Under the pieces are notes generated by a model. That model saw only the letters and a program-made list of their open reading frames with translations, had not been told where the DNA came from and ran no database searches. Positions 20,334 through 31,358 of a stretch of 64,000 nucleotides of DNA are shown piece after piece. Source of the DNA: Scheffersomyces stipitis CBS 6054 (lineage: Eukaryota > Ascomycota > Pichiomycetes > Serinales > Debaryomycetaceae); NCBI RefSeq assembly GCF_000209165.1, contig NC_009046.1, positions 868,001 to 932,000 of the forward strand, read 5' to 3'. Made by a program: the position numbers and the translations under genes. Position 1 is the first letter of the stretch. Every line of letters begins with the position of its first letter.

Positions 20334-21080
20334 CTATAGTGGGTAAGTATCGGAGATTTCCACTTCTTCAAATAAAGTAACCAACCAGCGTATCTTGTGA
20401 CATAAAGACAAGCTGGAGAAGAAGTAGTGGAAGCCATTTACGTGTAAAAAACAGTACAGTGTTGTGTAATGGGGATGAACCACTAGTAAGCTTATCCACA
20501 AATAAGAAAAGTTTGTTCCTGAGGGTATAATGAATACAGCAAGTGAGGACTGAAAACAGCAGAGGAAAGAATCTGTAATAAAGCTGCAGTGAGTAGCATA
20601 TGAAGACTTGGGGATACGGCGAGTGACCTCCACAATACCCAACACGGAAAGACAGTAAACTGATGAGGCTGAGGAACATCCATTCAACTACTTGTCTTGA
20701 AAAATAATCTTCCTTTAAAAAAATTCTAAAGTAGAATGAGTGCGACCTAAGCAACGGTGAAGAACAGAGATAGCATCAATACGAGCAGGCACACGGGTAG
20801 AGGCACAAACTTGAAAAGATGAGAATCAGGAATAATCTGTCCAATGAGACCTTTATATGATGAAAAAACAGGAAGGAAGTTAAACGAGATCGAGTACGAG
20901 CAGTAGCGACAGCTGAATAGATAAGCACACACAGAAACTAACATACATCACGGTGATCAACGGTAATTCACGTGCATGAAACTCCGCCAGAGACAGAGTA
21001 GACAGGGTCGGAAACTAAAACATCCCTGCTGTTGACTCACCAGAATTTAATGTAATAGAACATAAATGACAAGGAAGGAT
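20334..21080 (-). pseudogene. Relic D1: decayed C-type retrotransposon pol with internal deletion
   Basis: Translating the minus strand in shifting frames gives a series matching element C. Protease/pre-integrase remnants come first (SAVATARTRSRFNFLP against AVAAARSKSNFNFLP of C), then GQIIPDSHLFKFVPLP and AISVLHRCLG (C: ALSVLHDRLG). Integrase N-terminal remnants TRRIPKSS and TAALLQ...PHLLYSLYPQEQTFL follow. The sequence then jumps to the RNase H segment WLVTLFEEVEI (C: WLVTLFKELEI) at about 20340-20395. The rest of integrase and all of RT are missing, so a deletion of over 2 kb relative to C is inferred. Stops and frameshifts throughout show an old, dead copy. No LTR could be delimited. Confidence 0.75.
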
Positions 21081-21419
21081 TATAGCCTCAGCACATAATT
21101 GTAATTTGTGCTCCCATGATTCTAATATGCAGAATGGCTGCAAAACCTAACTCTCAAGCGTTGAAGTGCAAGCACTAGAGCCAGGTCATAGTTGATATTT
21201 TTGCGGTAATCTCCCCATAGATGAAAACCTTTTCGACAGTATCGCTACAAAAAACATATTGAAAATTTTGTATACCTACAAGAAGTCACACTTCTATGAA
21301 ATCGTCAGCTGCTCATAAGGCACTTAACAAATACATTGACTTTACATGAAGCAACCAGAAGGGTATCTAGACAACCAAAGGATTGTCGTGGTGTACAACT
21401 TGTGATAGCCTAGCTATGG
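21081..21419. other. Unassigned spacer between relics D1 and D2
   Basis: About 340 bp between the two relics. A segment near 21135 (GAATGGCTGCAAA) resembles part of the B-type LTR and could be a decayed LTR fragment, but the match is short. No gene seen. Confidence 0.3.
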
Positions 21420-23124
21420 CCCAAAGTGTTGCAATGCCATTCTTAAGTATACTAATTTCCAATTCCAACATTGCTTCAATCCACGTCTCACGTTGTGGAC
21501 TTCGCATCGCTTCATCCTACGTGTTCGGAACGAGGTGGGCTCTGGAAACAAAGGCTTGCGCCATGACAATTTGGGTTGATATCACGATAGTCGAGGTCTT
21601 CAGAGTTGTCTGCTTCTTCAAACGTCTCATTGCTGTCATATTCAATATACTCCACTTGTTGAGGCTGCACGTTATCAGTTTTATGATACTTTAATCTGTG
21701 AGGGTGCAGAGGGTCTCGAGAGGGAACTGGTGTGAGTTTGCGCTTCAGAACAATGCGTTGTTCTCGCGCACCAAACGGAACAAGCTGCATCTTATTGATC
21801 AGTGGAGTAGGCAGCGATGCGGTAAGTGCTTTCCCCCAAGAAGCAGACACGGGGAGAAGAGCAGGATAGTTTGACTGGTAGTACTCGGAGCCACGCAGGG
21901 CCGTGGACGAGGGCGACAGTCCCGGAGTTATGACCAATGGGCTACTCGTGGGGACTGGAACTTGCGAGAACGGGTGTGGAACAGGTAGCCACTGCTGATA
22001 TATGAGCAGGTGATGATGAAGGAGCAAGAATATCGTAGAGATGAAAGTCCTCAGAGACCAGGTCATACATGTGTTCCATGTCTTCCAGAGTAATGGAAGG
22101 AGAATCAGGATGAATAAACAGATACGAGCCACTAGGAGACAGGTCATATACGTAATCCAGATCGTACAGGTCTTCCATATCGATGGAAGGAATAGATGAA
22201 TCAATGTGCATGTGGGAACGACGTGACTCCATATCGGATCCATTTTCCATATCGATGGAAGGAGTAGATGAGACAACATGCATGTGGGAACGATAAGAGG
22301 TCACATCTGATACATCCTCCATGTCTATGGAAGGTGTAGCGTATACAGAACGACGAGAACCCAGATTCGAGACTACTTCCATATCTATGGTAGGAGTAGG
22401 AGGTATAGAACGCTGATGGTAACGATGAGAGCTACCATCAGATGTGTCTTCCATAGCGATGGAAGGAGCAGCATACAGGGACGAGCGATGAGAGACCGAT
22501 GCCACAGACATCACAGCATCGGGCAGTGATGCAGCAGGAATGGACAGTGACGAACCAGGGTTAGAAGACGGACGTGTGACAGTAACCGGATGAGACGCAG
22601 AGCCACCGGTGATGCCAGGAGAAATGCTCTACATGGAGAGCAGAATCGAGTGTGGAGAACAGACTCTTCAGTTGCACAAAAGGAAATAGTTGTTCGTCGA
22701 AGCGAACATGGACAGACGTATGGACCTGACCACTGGAGAGGTCGTAGATGAGATAGGCCCTACGATGAGGGTCACATCCCCTCTCAGTGCACGAGCAGTT
22801 AACTTCAGGTCACGGTACTGAGGAGGAACGAAGGGGTAGGCAGCACATCCGAACACCCGTAGATGTTTCAAGATTGGAAGTTGTCCATGCCAAATTCAAA
22901 AGGAGACCGATTGTCAAGCACCCTAGTAGGAAGACGATTTATGAGATACGCTGCGTGCGTAACAGCATACGAGTAGAGAGAAGGAGGAAGGAAAGACTCC
23001 GCAATCATGGTGCGAGCCTTGTCAAGAATAGTACGAATTGTCCGCTCAGCCCGTCCATTTTGGTGGGAGTTGCCGGGGACAGTAAGTTGGAAATGGACTC
23101 CTTCATTGTCGAAGAACGAGCGAA
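21420..23124 (-). pseudogene. Relic D2: decayed B-type retrotransposon, integrase middle to RT start
   Basis: Minus-strand remnant in several frames. Integrase from the middle of the catalytic core comes first (SFFDNEGVHFQLTVPGNSHQ at the A1 boundary, then NGRAERTIRTILDKARTMI and AYLINRLPTRVL), followed by RVFGCAAYPFVPPQYR. A low-complexity linker carries five or six PSIDMED-type repeats spaced about 66-72 bp (22075-22470). It ends in the RT entry motif SPQRETWIEAM at about 21440-21500, after which homology is lost. It is related to element B but clearly diverged, and frameshifts and stops make it inactive. Its upstream half is absent: the right edge is the A1 5' LTR, with no continuation of D2 on A1's far side. 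Confidence 0.85.
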
Positions 23125-23582
23125 TGTTGAAATCCGGTATTAGATAAAGTTTGATCATGCATATTCATGCATAATCTAGAAAACATCGTATATGCCGGAT
23201 ATTGAAAATCTAATAGATTTGGCTGCAACTCTTGTGAGAGACAATCATATATCATAATAAGGATATGGTGGTAATAGAAAACACAATGGGTATACAGAGA
23301 GGATAAGAAAACCCCACACGGACATACGGAAATAGATGTGGTGAAAGGTCTCAACCCCACAGCTATGAAACAAATGTGAATCAGAGAACAGGATCCATGA
23401 GAACAAGAATCCATGGAGCATGTGGATGTGAAACAATACTATAAATAAGGGTAGTATCCCCTTAGAGTTAGATAGACTTTCTTAATATTTTAATAACGAG
23501 AACGAGAACAACTTACAAGTTCTACCTTTACTGTTAACAATTATTACACGTAAGACACTATGAATGCTTCTGAACTTCAACA
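23125..23582 (+). repeat. A1 5' LTR
   Basis: A 458-bp LTR starting TGTTGAAATCC and ending CTTCAACA. It holds a clear TATAAATA box at 23443-23450, where the A2 LTRs read CATAAATA, and the gag start codon at 23560. It differs from A1's own 3' LTR at many sites and by small indels. Confidence 0.93.
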
Positions 23583-26500
23583 GGTTATGAGCCGTCACCT
23601 GAAGTTCAACTACTCAATTTCGTTTCCTTCAGAGCAATTGTTGGCTTCAAAGAACAACTTTCCATTATGTAAAACCAGAATGGATCAACTTTTCGAACCA
23701 ATTGGAAAAGAATTTGTGGCATATCTTTTGCCTCTGACAAATGTTGACACTGGATACACTTCTGAGGACAGATCCGCATTCAACTCCTATATTGACTTTG
23801 TTCTTTCCAAAACCTTGTCTGAGAAAGTTCGTAGTACTCTCAGTCGTGAGCCAGTCACTGGCAGAGCACGTTGGTTACGGGTTCTTGATCTTTATGGTAC
23901 CATGGATCACCACGATGTTGCCCAATATGTCAAGTCGTTATTGACAGTGATTAGCACTCCATCTTTGACAACTGACGTGGTTAAGCCGGTTTTTGACTCT
24001 CTTTATTCCTTGAACGAATCCTATACCTTTGATGAAATTAAGGGTCTTCACCTTCTAGTTACTCGAAGTTCCCCTAATCTCATGCAAAATTACTTCCACC
24101 TGGGCAACGAATCGTTGAAGTATGATGATGTTTTCAAATTTCTAGCAAAAGCAGAGAATTCTACCGAAACTCCTACTGCTCCATCAGTTCTTGCTGCTAC
24201 CTTTTCCACTGACACCAGACGTCCTTCTGTTGATGCAAATGATCCGCTTTGGAACACTAAGTGTTACAACTGTGGTGGTCGTGGTCACAGACGTGATGTG
24301 TGTTGCTCGCCTATTCGTGTTGGTAAGTATACTGGATGGCTGACTAATACGTCCAAGAAGCGCTCCTTTAGTGACAATGAGCGCAAGAAGCAATACAAGT
24401 CAGGTGCTACTGCAAATGTTGCTGTTAACGAAAGTGCTTTCGTGCTCACTACAACCACCGGCACCACGACATCTCAGTCACCGGAGTTCATCTTTGACTC
24501 TGGTGCTTCGATTCACATTTGTCATGATCGGTCCTTGTTTTGGAATTTTAAACCGGAGTCCGGTAGTTTCGTTTCTTGTGCTGGCGGAGTTCGTCTTCCT
24601 GTCTTAGGTAGAGGGTCTATCAGGTTTAGGTCTGCTGATGAGACTATAGTCCTTCAGGAAGTATGCTATGTTCCAGAATGCACTAAGAATCTTATCTCCG
24701 TGCATGCTGCTGTTCGTGTCTCTGGTTCGCCCCTTACCACCAAATTAGACGGAATCTATCATCCACGGATTGGTCGTTTTGGTGTCTATAGGGACGATCT
24801 TGGACTTTCCGTCCTTGATATGAAACCTGTACCACCTTTAGTCTCCGCCTTATCTGTTCTTCATAACCGTCTTGGTCATCCGCATCAGGCTATTGAACAG
24901 CAAGTTCTTCGTGACAATTACTCGCTTGCTGAAATTGAGAACATTGGTGATGTAACGAAGAGTTGTGCGAGCTGTCTGGAATATAAGAAGACACGTAGTA
25001 TCCCGAAGGTTTCCCATAAATCGGATACAACAACTCCTTTACAAATTCTTCACTCGGATGTCTCCGGCCCTCATAATACGCCAGGAATCTCTTCTGAAAG
25101 CTATTTCTGTGTGCTTGTGGATGATTATAGCAAGTTTAAGTGGGTGTTCCCAATCGTTAGGAAGTCGGATGCGGCCCACCAGATTATTATCCATATTCGG
25201 CTACTACACTCATTTTTCTCTACTCGTGGTGGATATCGTGTTGGTGCTCTTCGTACCGATAATGGGGGTGAATTTGTCAACCATAGTCTCAGGAGCTTCC
25301 TTGAACAGGAAGGTATAGCACTTCAGCGTACGGTTGCTCACAATTCTTATCAGAATGGAACCGCAGAGCGTTCGATCCGCTCGGTAATCGATAAGGCCAG
25401 GACGCTACTTGGACATGCTTCTGTTCCTCAAGCATTCTGGCCCTACGCTGTTAAATGTGCCGCATATTTATTGAATAGGCTTCCCTCCAGGACTATTGGT
25501 GACAAGACGCTGTTCGCACTATTGCACCTCGAACCACCGTCGATTGATCATCTCCGCACGTTTGGGTGTGCTGCATTTGCTTATATTCCTGAACCTCTTC
25601 GTCCCCTGAAATTCTCACCTCGGGCCGTTAAAGGTGTGATGTTAGGCTATGATAGCAACCGCTCATCATACTTGATATATGAATTACATTCTCATAAAGT
25701 AGTTAGCTCCAATCAAGTTTCGTTTGATGAATCGATCTACCCATTTGAAAACTCACCTGATCATGCGCCAACTACGTCTGCTTCGACTATTCCTATGGGC
25801 GTGTCTGGTGTCCCTCGCTTCTCATCCGACGTTGCCACCACTTCACGAGCTGAACACATCTCGAGTGATGAACATGAAACTTCCTCGAGCGATCACTCAC
25901 GCGCACAATCACCTGATATGCACAGGGACGATTCTCCTGCTACCCCTGTATCTATTTCGCACAATTTGCAACCATTACATTCGTCCCCTGCTGCGTCTCT
26001 TCTGTCCTATGATTCCACGGACTCTGAACTTGCACGCATGCCATCTAATCTCCTCGCATCCGATTCTACGGGGGGTGAGGTTCTCACCAAACACTCATTG
26101 ACACCAGTGATAAGTCCTGACCAAAATCAGAGGACTGGAAACAAGAGAAAGAAAGTGCCATCAACGAAGATGACAAAGAAAGTGAGATATGAATACATTG
26201 AAGATGACAATGAGTTTTGGAACGAGACTTTAGAATCGAATAGCGATGATCCGAATGATGATACATATGATGAAGCTAATATTTGCATCCAAGGTCATGC
26301 TTATCAAATGTCGGTTGAATCTACAGAGAGCAAGAAAGTACCAAACACATACGAAGAAGCCATTAATTCTTCAGATTCTGAGAAATGGATTGAAGCCATG
26401 AATACCGAAATGGCTGCTCATTCTGAAAATGACACATGGACATTAGTGGATCTCCCGGAAAAGAAAACGAAAGTCCTTGGAGTAAGATGGGTGTACACCA

Positions 26501-27840
26501 TCAAGGATGGAGGAAAATACAAAGCTAGGCTTGTGGTACGAGGATTTCAACAAAGATATGGAGTTGATTACAAAGAGACGTTTGCTCCAGTAATTAGGAG
26601 TGAGAGTGTCAAGTTGTTACTTGCACTTGCGGCCATGTATGGAAAGAAGGTACACCAGATGGATGTGTCAACTGCATTCTTGAATGGTAAGATTGATCTT
26701 AAGATCTACATGAAGCAACCATCTGGGTACCAGGATTGTAGTGCCTTTGAGAAGGTGTGTCAGCTTAATAAGTCCTTGTACGGATTGAAACAGGCTCCAT
26801 TGATATGGAATGAAACAATGAATAGTTTCCTTGAGAAGATCGGTTTTAAAAGGTCTTTGTCAGAGTATGGACTATACACGAGAAGAAGTGTGATCATTGG
26901 ACTTTATGTCGATGATTTATTGATTGCTGGAGACAATCAGAATGAGATAAAAGAAATCAAGGGACAGTTGAGTGCCCAGTTCAAGATGAAAGATCTTGGA
27001 ATAGCTAGGAAGTTCCTAGGCATTAATATCACTCAAGGGAGTGATGGAATAAAAGCAGACTTAGGGGATTATATTGATAAGATCCTAGAAGAGTTCGGAA
27101 TGGAGAACTGTAACCCAGTATCAACACCAGGTTTGCCTGGATTGAAACTTGAAAATAACGAGACTGCGTTATTGGAGAATCCTACCTTATACCGATCAAT
27201 AGTTGGAAAGTTGCTATATGCTAGCAACACGGTAAGAGGAGACATAAGTTTTATTACAGGAGTTCTCAGTAGATACTTTAAAGAGCCAAGAGAGGAACAT
27301 CTTACAGCAGCGAAGCATGTTCTTCGATATCTCAAGGGAACCAGGTCTCTTGGGCAACGTTACTCAAAGACTGGACAACTTGAAGTATTTGTAGACGCAG
27401 ATTGGGGATCTTCAACAGACAATAGGAAATCCATCACGGGCTATGCAGTGAAGTTCGGAGGAGGATTGATTTCTTGGAAATCGAAGAAGCAAGCTATAGT
27501 CGCAACTTCTACCACTGAAGCCGAATATATCGCACTAGCAGAAGCCGTGAAAGAAGTGCTTTGGTTAAGAACCCTATTTGGTGAACTACAGATACCACTA
27601 ACATTACCTATAGGAATTCATGAGGATAATGTATCCTGTATAAAACTAAGTGAACATCCAACCGTTCATCTGAGGACTAAGCATATCGACATAAGATACC
27701 ATTTCATCCGTGAAAGGATAAAAGAGGAGACTATCAAATTAATACCTGTCAAATCTGAATTCAATATAGCTGACATATTCACAAAGGCTCTAGCAAAACC
27801 ACAACACATAAAATTAAGAGCGTTAGCAGGGATTTCGTGA
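23560..27840 (+). CDS. A1 gag-pol polyprotein (Ty1/copia, single ORF)
   Basis: An intact 1426-codon ORF starting inside the LTR. Domains in order: gag; CCHC zinc knuckle (C235-C248, CYNCGGRGHRRDVC); aspartic protease DSGAS near 313; integrase with zinc-binding LHNRLGH...CASC near 434-470 and catalytic residues in HSDVSGPH (about 500), RTDNGGEF (about 567) and NGTAERS (about 602); a Ser/Asp/Pro-rich linker (about 730-900); reverse transcriptase with HQMDVSTAFLNG (about 1035) and YVDD (about 1116); and RNase H with VDADWGSS, TTEAEY and HEDN. Domain order PR-IN-RT-RH defines copia (Pseudoviridae). It differs from A2 at roughly 20 residues. In gag, Cys37 replaces a Trp kept in A2, C and B, so this copy may be impaired. 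Confidence 0.95.
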   Translation: MNASELQQVMSRHLKFNYSISFPSEQLLASKNNFPLCKTRMDQLFEPIGKEFVAYLLPLTNVDTGYTSEDRSAFNSYIDFVLSKTLSEKVRSTLSREPVTGRARWLRVLDLYGTMDHHDVAQYVKSLLTVISTPSLTTDVVKPVFDSLYSLNESYTFDEIKGLHLLVTRSSPNLMQNYFHLGNESLKYDDVFKFLAKAENSTETPTAPSVLAATFSTDTRRPSVDANDPLWNTKCYNCGGRGHRRDVCCSPIRVGKYTGWLTNTSKKRSFSDNERKKQYKSGATANVAVNESAFVLTTTTGTTTSQSPEFIFDSGASIHICHDRSLFWNFKPESGSFVSCAGGVRLPVLGRGSIRFRSADETIVLQEVCYVPECTKNLISVHAAVRVSGSPLTTKLDGIYHPRIGRFGVYRDDLGLSVLDMKPVPPLVSALSVLHNRLGHPHQAIEQQVLRDNYSLAEIENIGDVTKSCASCLEYKKTRSIPKVSHKSDTTTPLQILHSDVSGPHNTPGISSESYFCVLVDDYSKFKWVFPIVRKSDAAHQIIIHIRLLHSFFSTRGGYRVGALRTDNGGEFVNHSLRSFLEQEGIALQRTVAHNSYQNGTAERSIRSVIDKARTLLGHASVPQAFWPYAVKCAAYLLNRLPSRTIGDKTLFALLHLEPPSIDHLRTFGCAAFAYIPEPLRPLKFSPRAVKGVMLGYDSNRSSYLIYELHSHKVVSSNQVSFDESIYPFENSPDHAPTTSASTIPMGVSGVPRFSSDVATTSRAEHISSDEHETSSSDHSRAQSPDMHRDDSPATPVSISHNLQPLHSSPAASLLSYDSTDSELARMPSNLLASDSTGGEVLTKHSLTPVISPDQNQRTGNKRKKVPSTKMTKKVRYEYIEDDNEFWNETLESNSDDPNDDTYDEANICIQGHAYQMSVESTESKKVPNTYEEAINSSDSEKWIEAMNTEMAAHSENDTWTLVDLPEKKTKVLGVRWVYTIKDGGKYKARLVVRGFQQRYGVDYKETFAPVIRSESVKLLLALAAMYGKKVHQMDVSTAFLNGKIDLKIYMKQPSGYQDCSAFEKVCQLNKSLYGLKQAPLIWNETMNSFLEKIGFKRSLSEYGLYTRRSVIIGLYVDDLLIAGDNQNEIKEIKGQLSAQFKMKDLGIARKFLGINITQGSDGIKADLGDYIDKILEEFGMENCNPVSTPGLPGLKLENNETALLENPTLYRSIVGKLLYASNTVRGDISFITGVLSRYFKEPREEHLTAAKHVLRYLKGTRSLGQRYSKTGQLEVFVDADWGSSTDNRKSITGYAVKFGGGLISWKSKKQAIVATSTTEAEYIALAEAVKEVLWLRTLFGELQIPLTLPIGIHEDNVSCIKLSEHPTVHLRTKHIDIRYHFIRERIKEETIKLIPVKSEFNIADIFTKALAKPQHIKLRALAGIS
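23583..23593 (+). promoter_or_regulatory. A1 primer-binding site
   Basis: GGTTATGAGCC directly follows the LTR end. It is complementary to the anticodon arm (GGCTCATAACC) of yeast initiator tRNA-Met, the internal half-tRNA priming scheme known from Ty5 and Drosophila copia. It lies inside the ORF, encoding part of QQVMS. Confidence 0.85.
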
Positions 27841-27864
27841 AGAGACTATTAGATTAAGGGAGGC

Positions 27865-27896
27865 TGTTGAAATCCGGTATTAGATAAAGTTTGATA
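27865..27896 (+). repeat. A1 3' LTR, left part (before B insertion)
   Basis: The first 32 bp of the A-type LTR, ending in TGATA (27892-27896). TGATA is the 5-bp target site duplicated when B inserted and is repeated at 39553-39557, after which the LTR continues. Confidence 0.95.
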
Positions 27897-28289
27897 TGTT
27901 GAACTGTTTGCTTTGGAAGCTCAGTAGATTGAATCGGATTGTTCATAATGTAGGACAGTATATTGATTAACTTATTTAAGATAGATAATTTCCATATAGA
28001 AGAAGAAAAGTTATAGAAAGTTAGAAAGGAGAAGGGGGAGTAAGACCCCCTTAAATAGATGCCAAATACAATCACAGGCTGACCCCTCATCGGGATGAAA
28101 TGAAACGACATGACCAGAATTTCAGGTTAGTCGGACATAATTGATTCTCATTGGTAGATGTTATCTTATCACATTACTGTGCACAATTATGTCTGAATGG
28201 CTGCAAATCCTGCATTCATAAAGTTTACGCATTGGATTAAAAATAGAATATAGAATATGCTTTTAGGTTTGATATCAGCATATTCAACA
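27897..28289 (-). repeat. B 3' LTR
   Basis: A 393-bp LTR, reading TGTTGAATATGC...CAGTTCAACA on the minus strand. By eye it is identical to the other B LTR at 39160-39552. Confidence 0.93.
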
Positions 28290-28300
28290 TCCCCCCTTAA
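28290..28300 (-). promoter_or_regulatory. B polypurine tract
   Basis: A purine run (minus strand TTAAGGGGGGA) adjoining the 3' LTR, the expected site of plus-strand priming. Confidence 0.75.
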
Positions 28301-30865
28301 TCCAATGGTCATTTAATTATGATAGTTGCATTCCTGATAGTTGGATTAAGTGTTGGAAGGTTCCTGGAGTTAGTCCTTTTGTAAACATGTCTGCAACGTT
28401 GTCAGCAGATTTGATTTGGCGAAGTTTGACAATATTGTCTATGATTTTGTCACGGATGAAATGATAGCGAATATCTATGTGTTTCGTACGTTCGTGGTGT
28501 ACAGGATGTTCGCTGAGTTTGATACACGAGGTGTTATCTTCCCAAATCATTATTGGTAGTGATATTGGGATGTGAAGTTCTCTGAAGAATGTTATTAGCC
28601 AGATAACTTCTTTTATAACGGTTGCGAGAGCCATGTACTCAGCTTCAGTGGTTGACAACGCTGTGGTGGTTTGTTTCTTGGATTTCCAAGAGATTAGGCT
28701 TCCCCCATACTTGATGGCATACCCACTGATTGATTTCCTGTCACTGCTATCACTTCCCCAGTCTGAGTCAACAAACACTTGTAGATCGTTTATGTTTGTG
28801 TAGTGCTGACCGAGTTTCTGTGTTCCCTTTAGATAGCGGAGAACATGTTTGGCGGCAGTTAGAGTTACCTCTGTTGGTTCGTTGAAGTACCGACTTAACA
28901 TTCCAACAATATACGCAATATCACCTCGTATGGTATTGCTAGCGTAAAGAAGCTTTCCTACTATGCTTCTGTAAATTGTTGCATCGCAGGGTTTGGATTT
29001 CTGGTTTAGATGCTGTCCCTGAATAATAGGACTTTTCACGCTGTTGAGCTCTTCAAGATTTAGTTCCTCCAACGTTTTCTTGATGTAGTCAGAAAGATTT
29101 GCTGTGATCCCATCAGGGCCCTGTTCTATGTTGATTCCTAGGAATTTGCGTGCCAATCCAAGATCCTTCATCTTGAACTTGTTCAGGAGAAGTTTCTTGG
29201 CCTCGTAGATTTCATTTTCTCGAGGACTCGCAATAAGTAGGTCATCGACGTAAAGGCCAAGAATCACATTATTTCTTCTGTAGATCCCGAACTCGGATTT
29301 TGATCGAATAAAGCCGTTATTCTCCAAGAATTTATTAATAGTCGAGTTCCAGATCAATGGAGCTTGTTTTAGACCGTAGAGTGATTTGTTCAACTTACAA
29401 ACCATATGTGGATATTGTTCATCTATGAAACCTTTAGGCTGCTTAATGTAGAGTTCTGTGTCAATCTTCCCATTTAGGAAGGCCGTCGAGACGTCCATCT
29501 GATGAATCTTCATCTTATGTACAGCCGCTATGGCTAGTAGAAGTTTGATACTTTCACTCCTGATCACAGGCGCAAAGGTTTCTTCATAGTCAATTCCATG
29601 TTTTTGTCTAAAACCTAGAGCAACTAGTCTGGCTTTGTAAGTTCCATCATCTTTGATGGTATATACCCACTTCATTCCTAGGGCTCGTTTTCCCTTAGGA
29701 AGCTCAGCAAGAGTCCACGTAGAGTTTTCCATTTGAGCACCAAATTCCTTGTTCATAGCTTCAATCCATCGTTCTCGTTGAGGACTGTTAGTGGCTTCCT
29801 CATAGGTGCGTGGCACTTGTGGAGTCATTATGGTGACCATAAATGCACTGCTACCCATAATGAGAGGTTGGCCATGTGTTTCAGTATAGTCGAGATCGTT
29901 GGGATTGTCTGCTTCTGAAAACGATTCACTATCGGTGGTGATGTACTCAATTTGTTGTCTCTGTGGATAGTTGATCAAATTTTGATTGTTCAGTTGTCTC
30001 TGTGACCGTGTTGGAACAAGTATTGGTCTGTGTGCCCTCTTGAGTGTTTGTGGATGTGTTCCATCACGCGACGGAACCGGGGTGAGTTTATGCTTAACCC
30101 CATTCACCGGAGGAGGACGCGACACAACAAGATGAGTTAGTTTGTTGTTGGTCTCAGAATTCAGAGGGACCAAGGCACGGTCAGTCAGCGATAGGATGAG
30201 TTCCATCCCCCCTGAAGCAGGCAACTCAATGAGACGAGTAGGCGAAAGACCCGGAGGGAGGAGGAATTGCTGAGGACGAGATTGAAGTGGGGGAGAATCA
30301 GGAACCTCAATAATAGGAGAGGATTGAGGAGAGTCGGATTGAACGACCCGAGGCAGTGGTTGAGGAGGAGGTGGAGGTGTAGAGGACACCACAGTCTGCG
30401 TAGTAGGAGTATGACGAGTGAGCGGCAGAGGATAAGTGGCGGAGGCGTCCTCCATGTCCGTATTAGAAGTAGGACGAATAAGCGGAAGGGGATCCATGTC
30501 AGAGGCATCCTCCATTTCCGAGTCATGATAAGAAGAAAGGTCATCCGAATCCATCACCACGATGTCCATATAGGTTGACGGATCTGGATATTCTTCCTGA
30601 TCCAGCAGAACATCCATAGAGGAGCGTGTGGAGATCAGAGGTGACGAACGTGGATGAGTACCGTATTGGTCAGGAGCATCGAAGAATTCCTGATCAGAGA
30701 CTACTTCCATGTCATAGCCATCTTCAGACATAGGCTCAGGCTCAGTAGCCGTAGAGTCTATTTCCATGGGTATGGCTGATGAAGATCCAGGGATAGGGGA
30801 TGGAGCCTCAACCGCAGGATGAGGAAGACCGAGAGGAGCAGTAGGAGCAGATGGTCTATTGCGAG

Positions 30866-31082
30866 GAACAGGAAGAAGGGAGGGTACTGTACGAGGTGCT
30901 GGAAGTGAAGGTACCGTACGAGGTGCTGGAAGAGATGGCACCTTACGAGTTGAAGGAAGGGAGGGTACCTTACGAGGAGCAGGAAGGGATGGTACCTTAC
31001 GAGGAGCAGGAAGGGATGGTACCGTACGAGGAGCAGGAAGGGATGGTACCGTACGAGGAGCAGTAAGAGTTGGTACCTCACG
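30866..31082 (-). repeat. 27-bp minisatellite in B linker
   Basis: About eight units of 27 bp, each encoding a 9-residue VPSLPAPRK-like repeat between integrase and RT. The related copy E has fewer units (46280-46420), so the array varies in length. Confidence 0.85.
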
Positions 31083-31196
31083 AGAAGAAGCAGGAGCTGT
31101 ATAGGAGTCGTCGGACAGCTCGTAGGAGTCAGAGGGAGGCAGATCGGACCTCTGAGCCAGAACAACGGCACGGGATGGTGCAGTTAGGGCCGCAGA

Positions 31197-31358
31197 AGTA
31201 GAAGGTACCAGAGTATCAGAAGGTACCAGAGTAGCAGAAGGTACCGGAGCAGAAGAAGGTACCGGAGCAGAAGAAGGTACCGGAGCAGAAGAAGGTACCG
31301 GAGTAGAAGCAGGCGCCGGAGTAGGAGAAGATACCAGAATAGGAGAAGGCACCGGTGT
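31197..31358 (-). repeat. 18-bp minisatellite in B linker
   Basis: About nine units of 18 bp encoding a 6-residue PVPSSA-like repeat. Also found, with different copy number, in copy E around 46060-46165. Confidence 0.8.

Noticed and set aside
18462..21400. tRNA genes beside the retrotransposon cluster, as found for Ty1/Ty3 targets
   Set aside because: No B-box-like sequence or cloverleaf was found by eye, and the target duplications lie within other elements, not near tRNA genes.
30866..31082. CRISPR-like regular repeats
   Set aside because: The 27-bp units are contiguous coding minisatellites without spacers, in a eukaryotic retrotransposon.
30851..31171. Overlapping ORFs on both strands in the B linker
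   Set aside because: They are shadows produced by the period-3 GC-rich minisatellites within the gag-pol frame.
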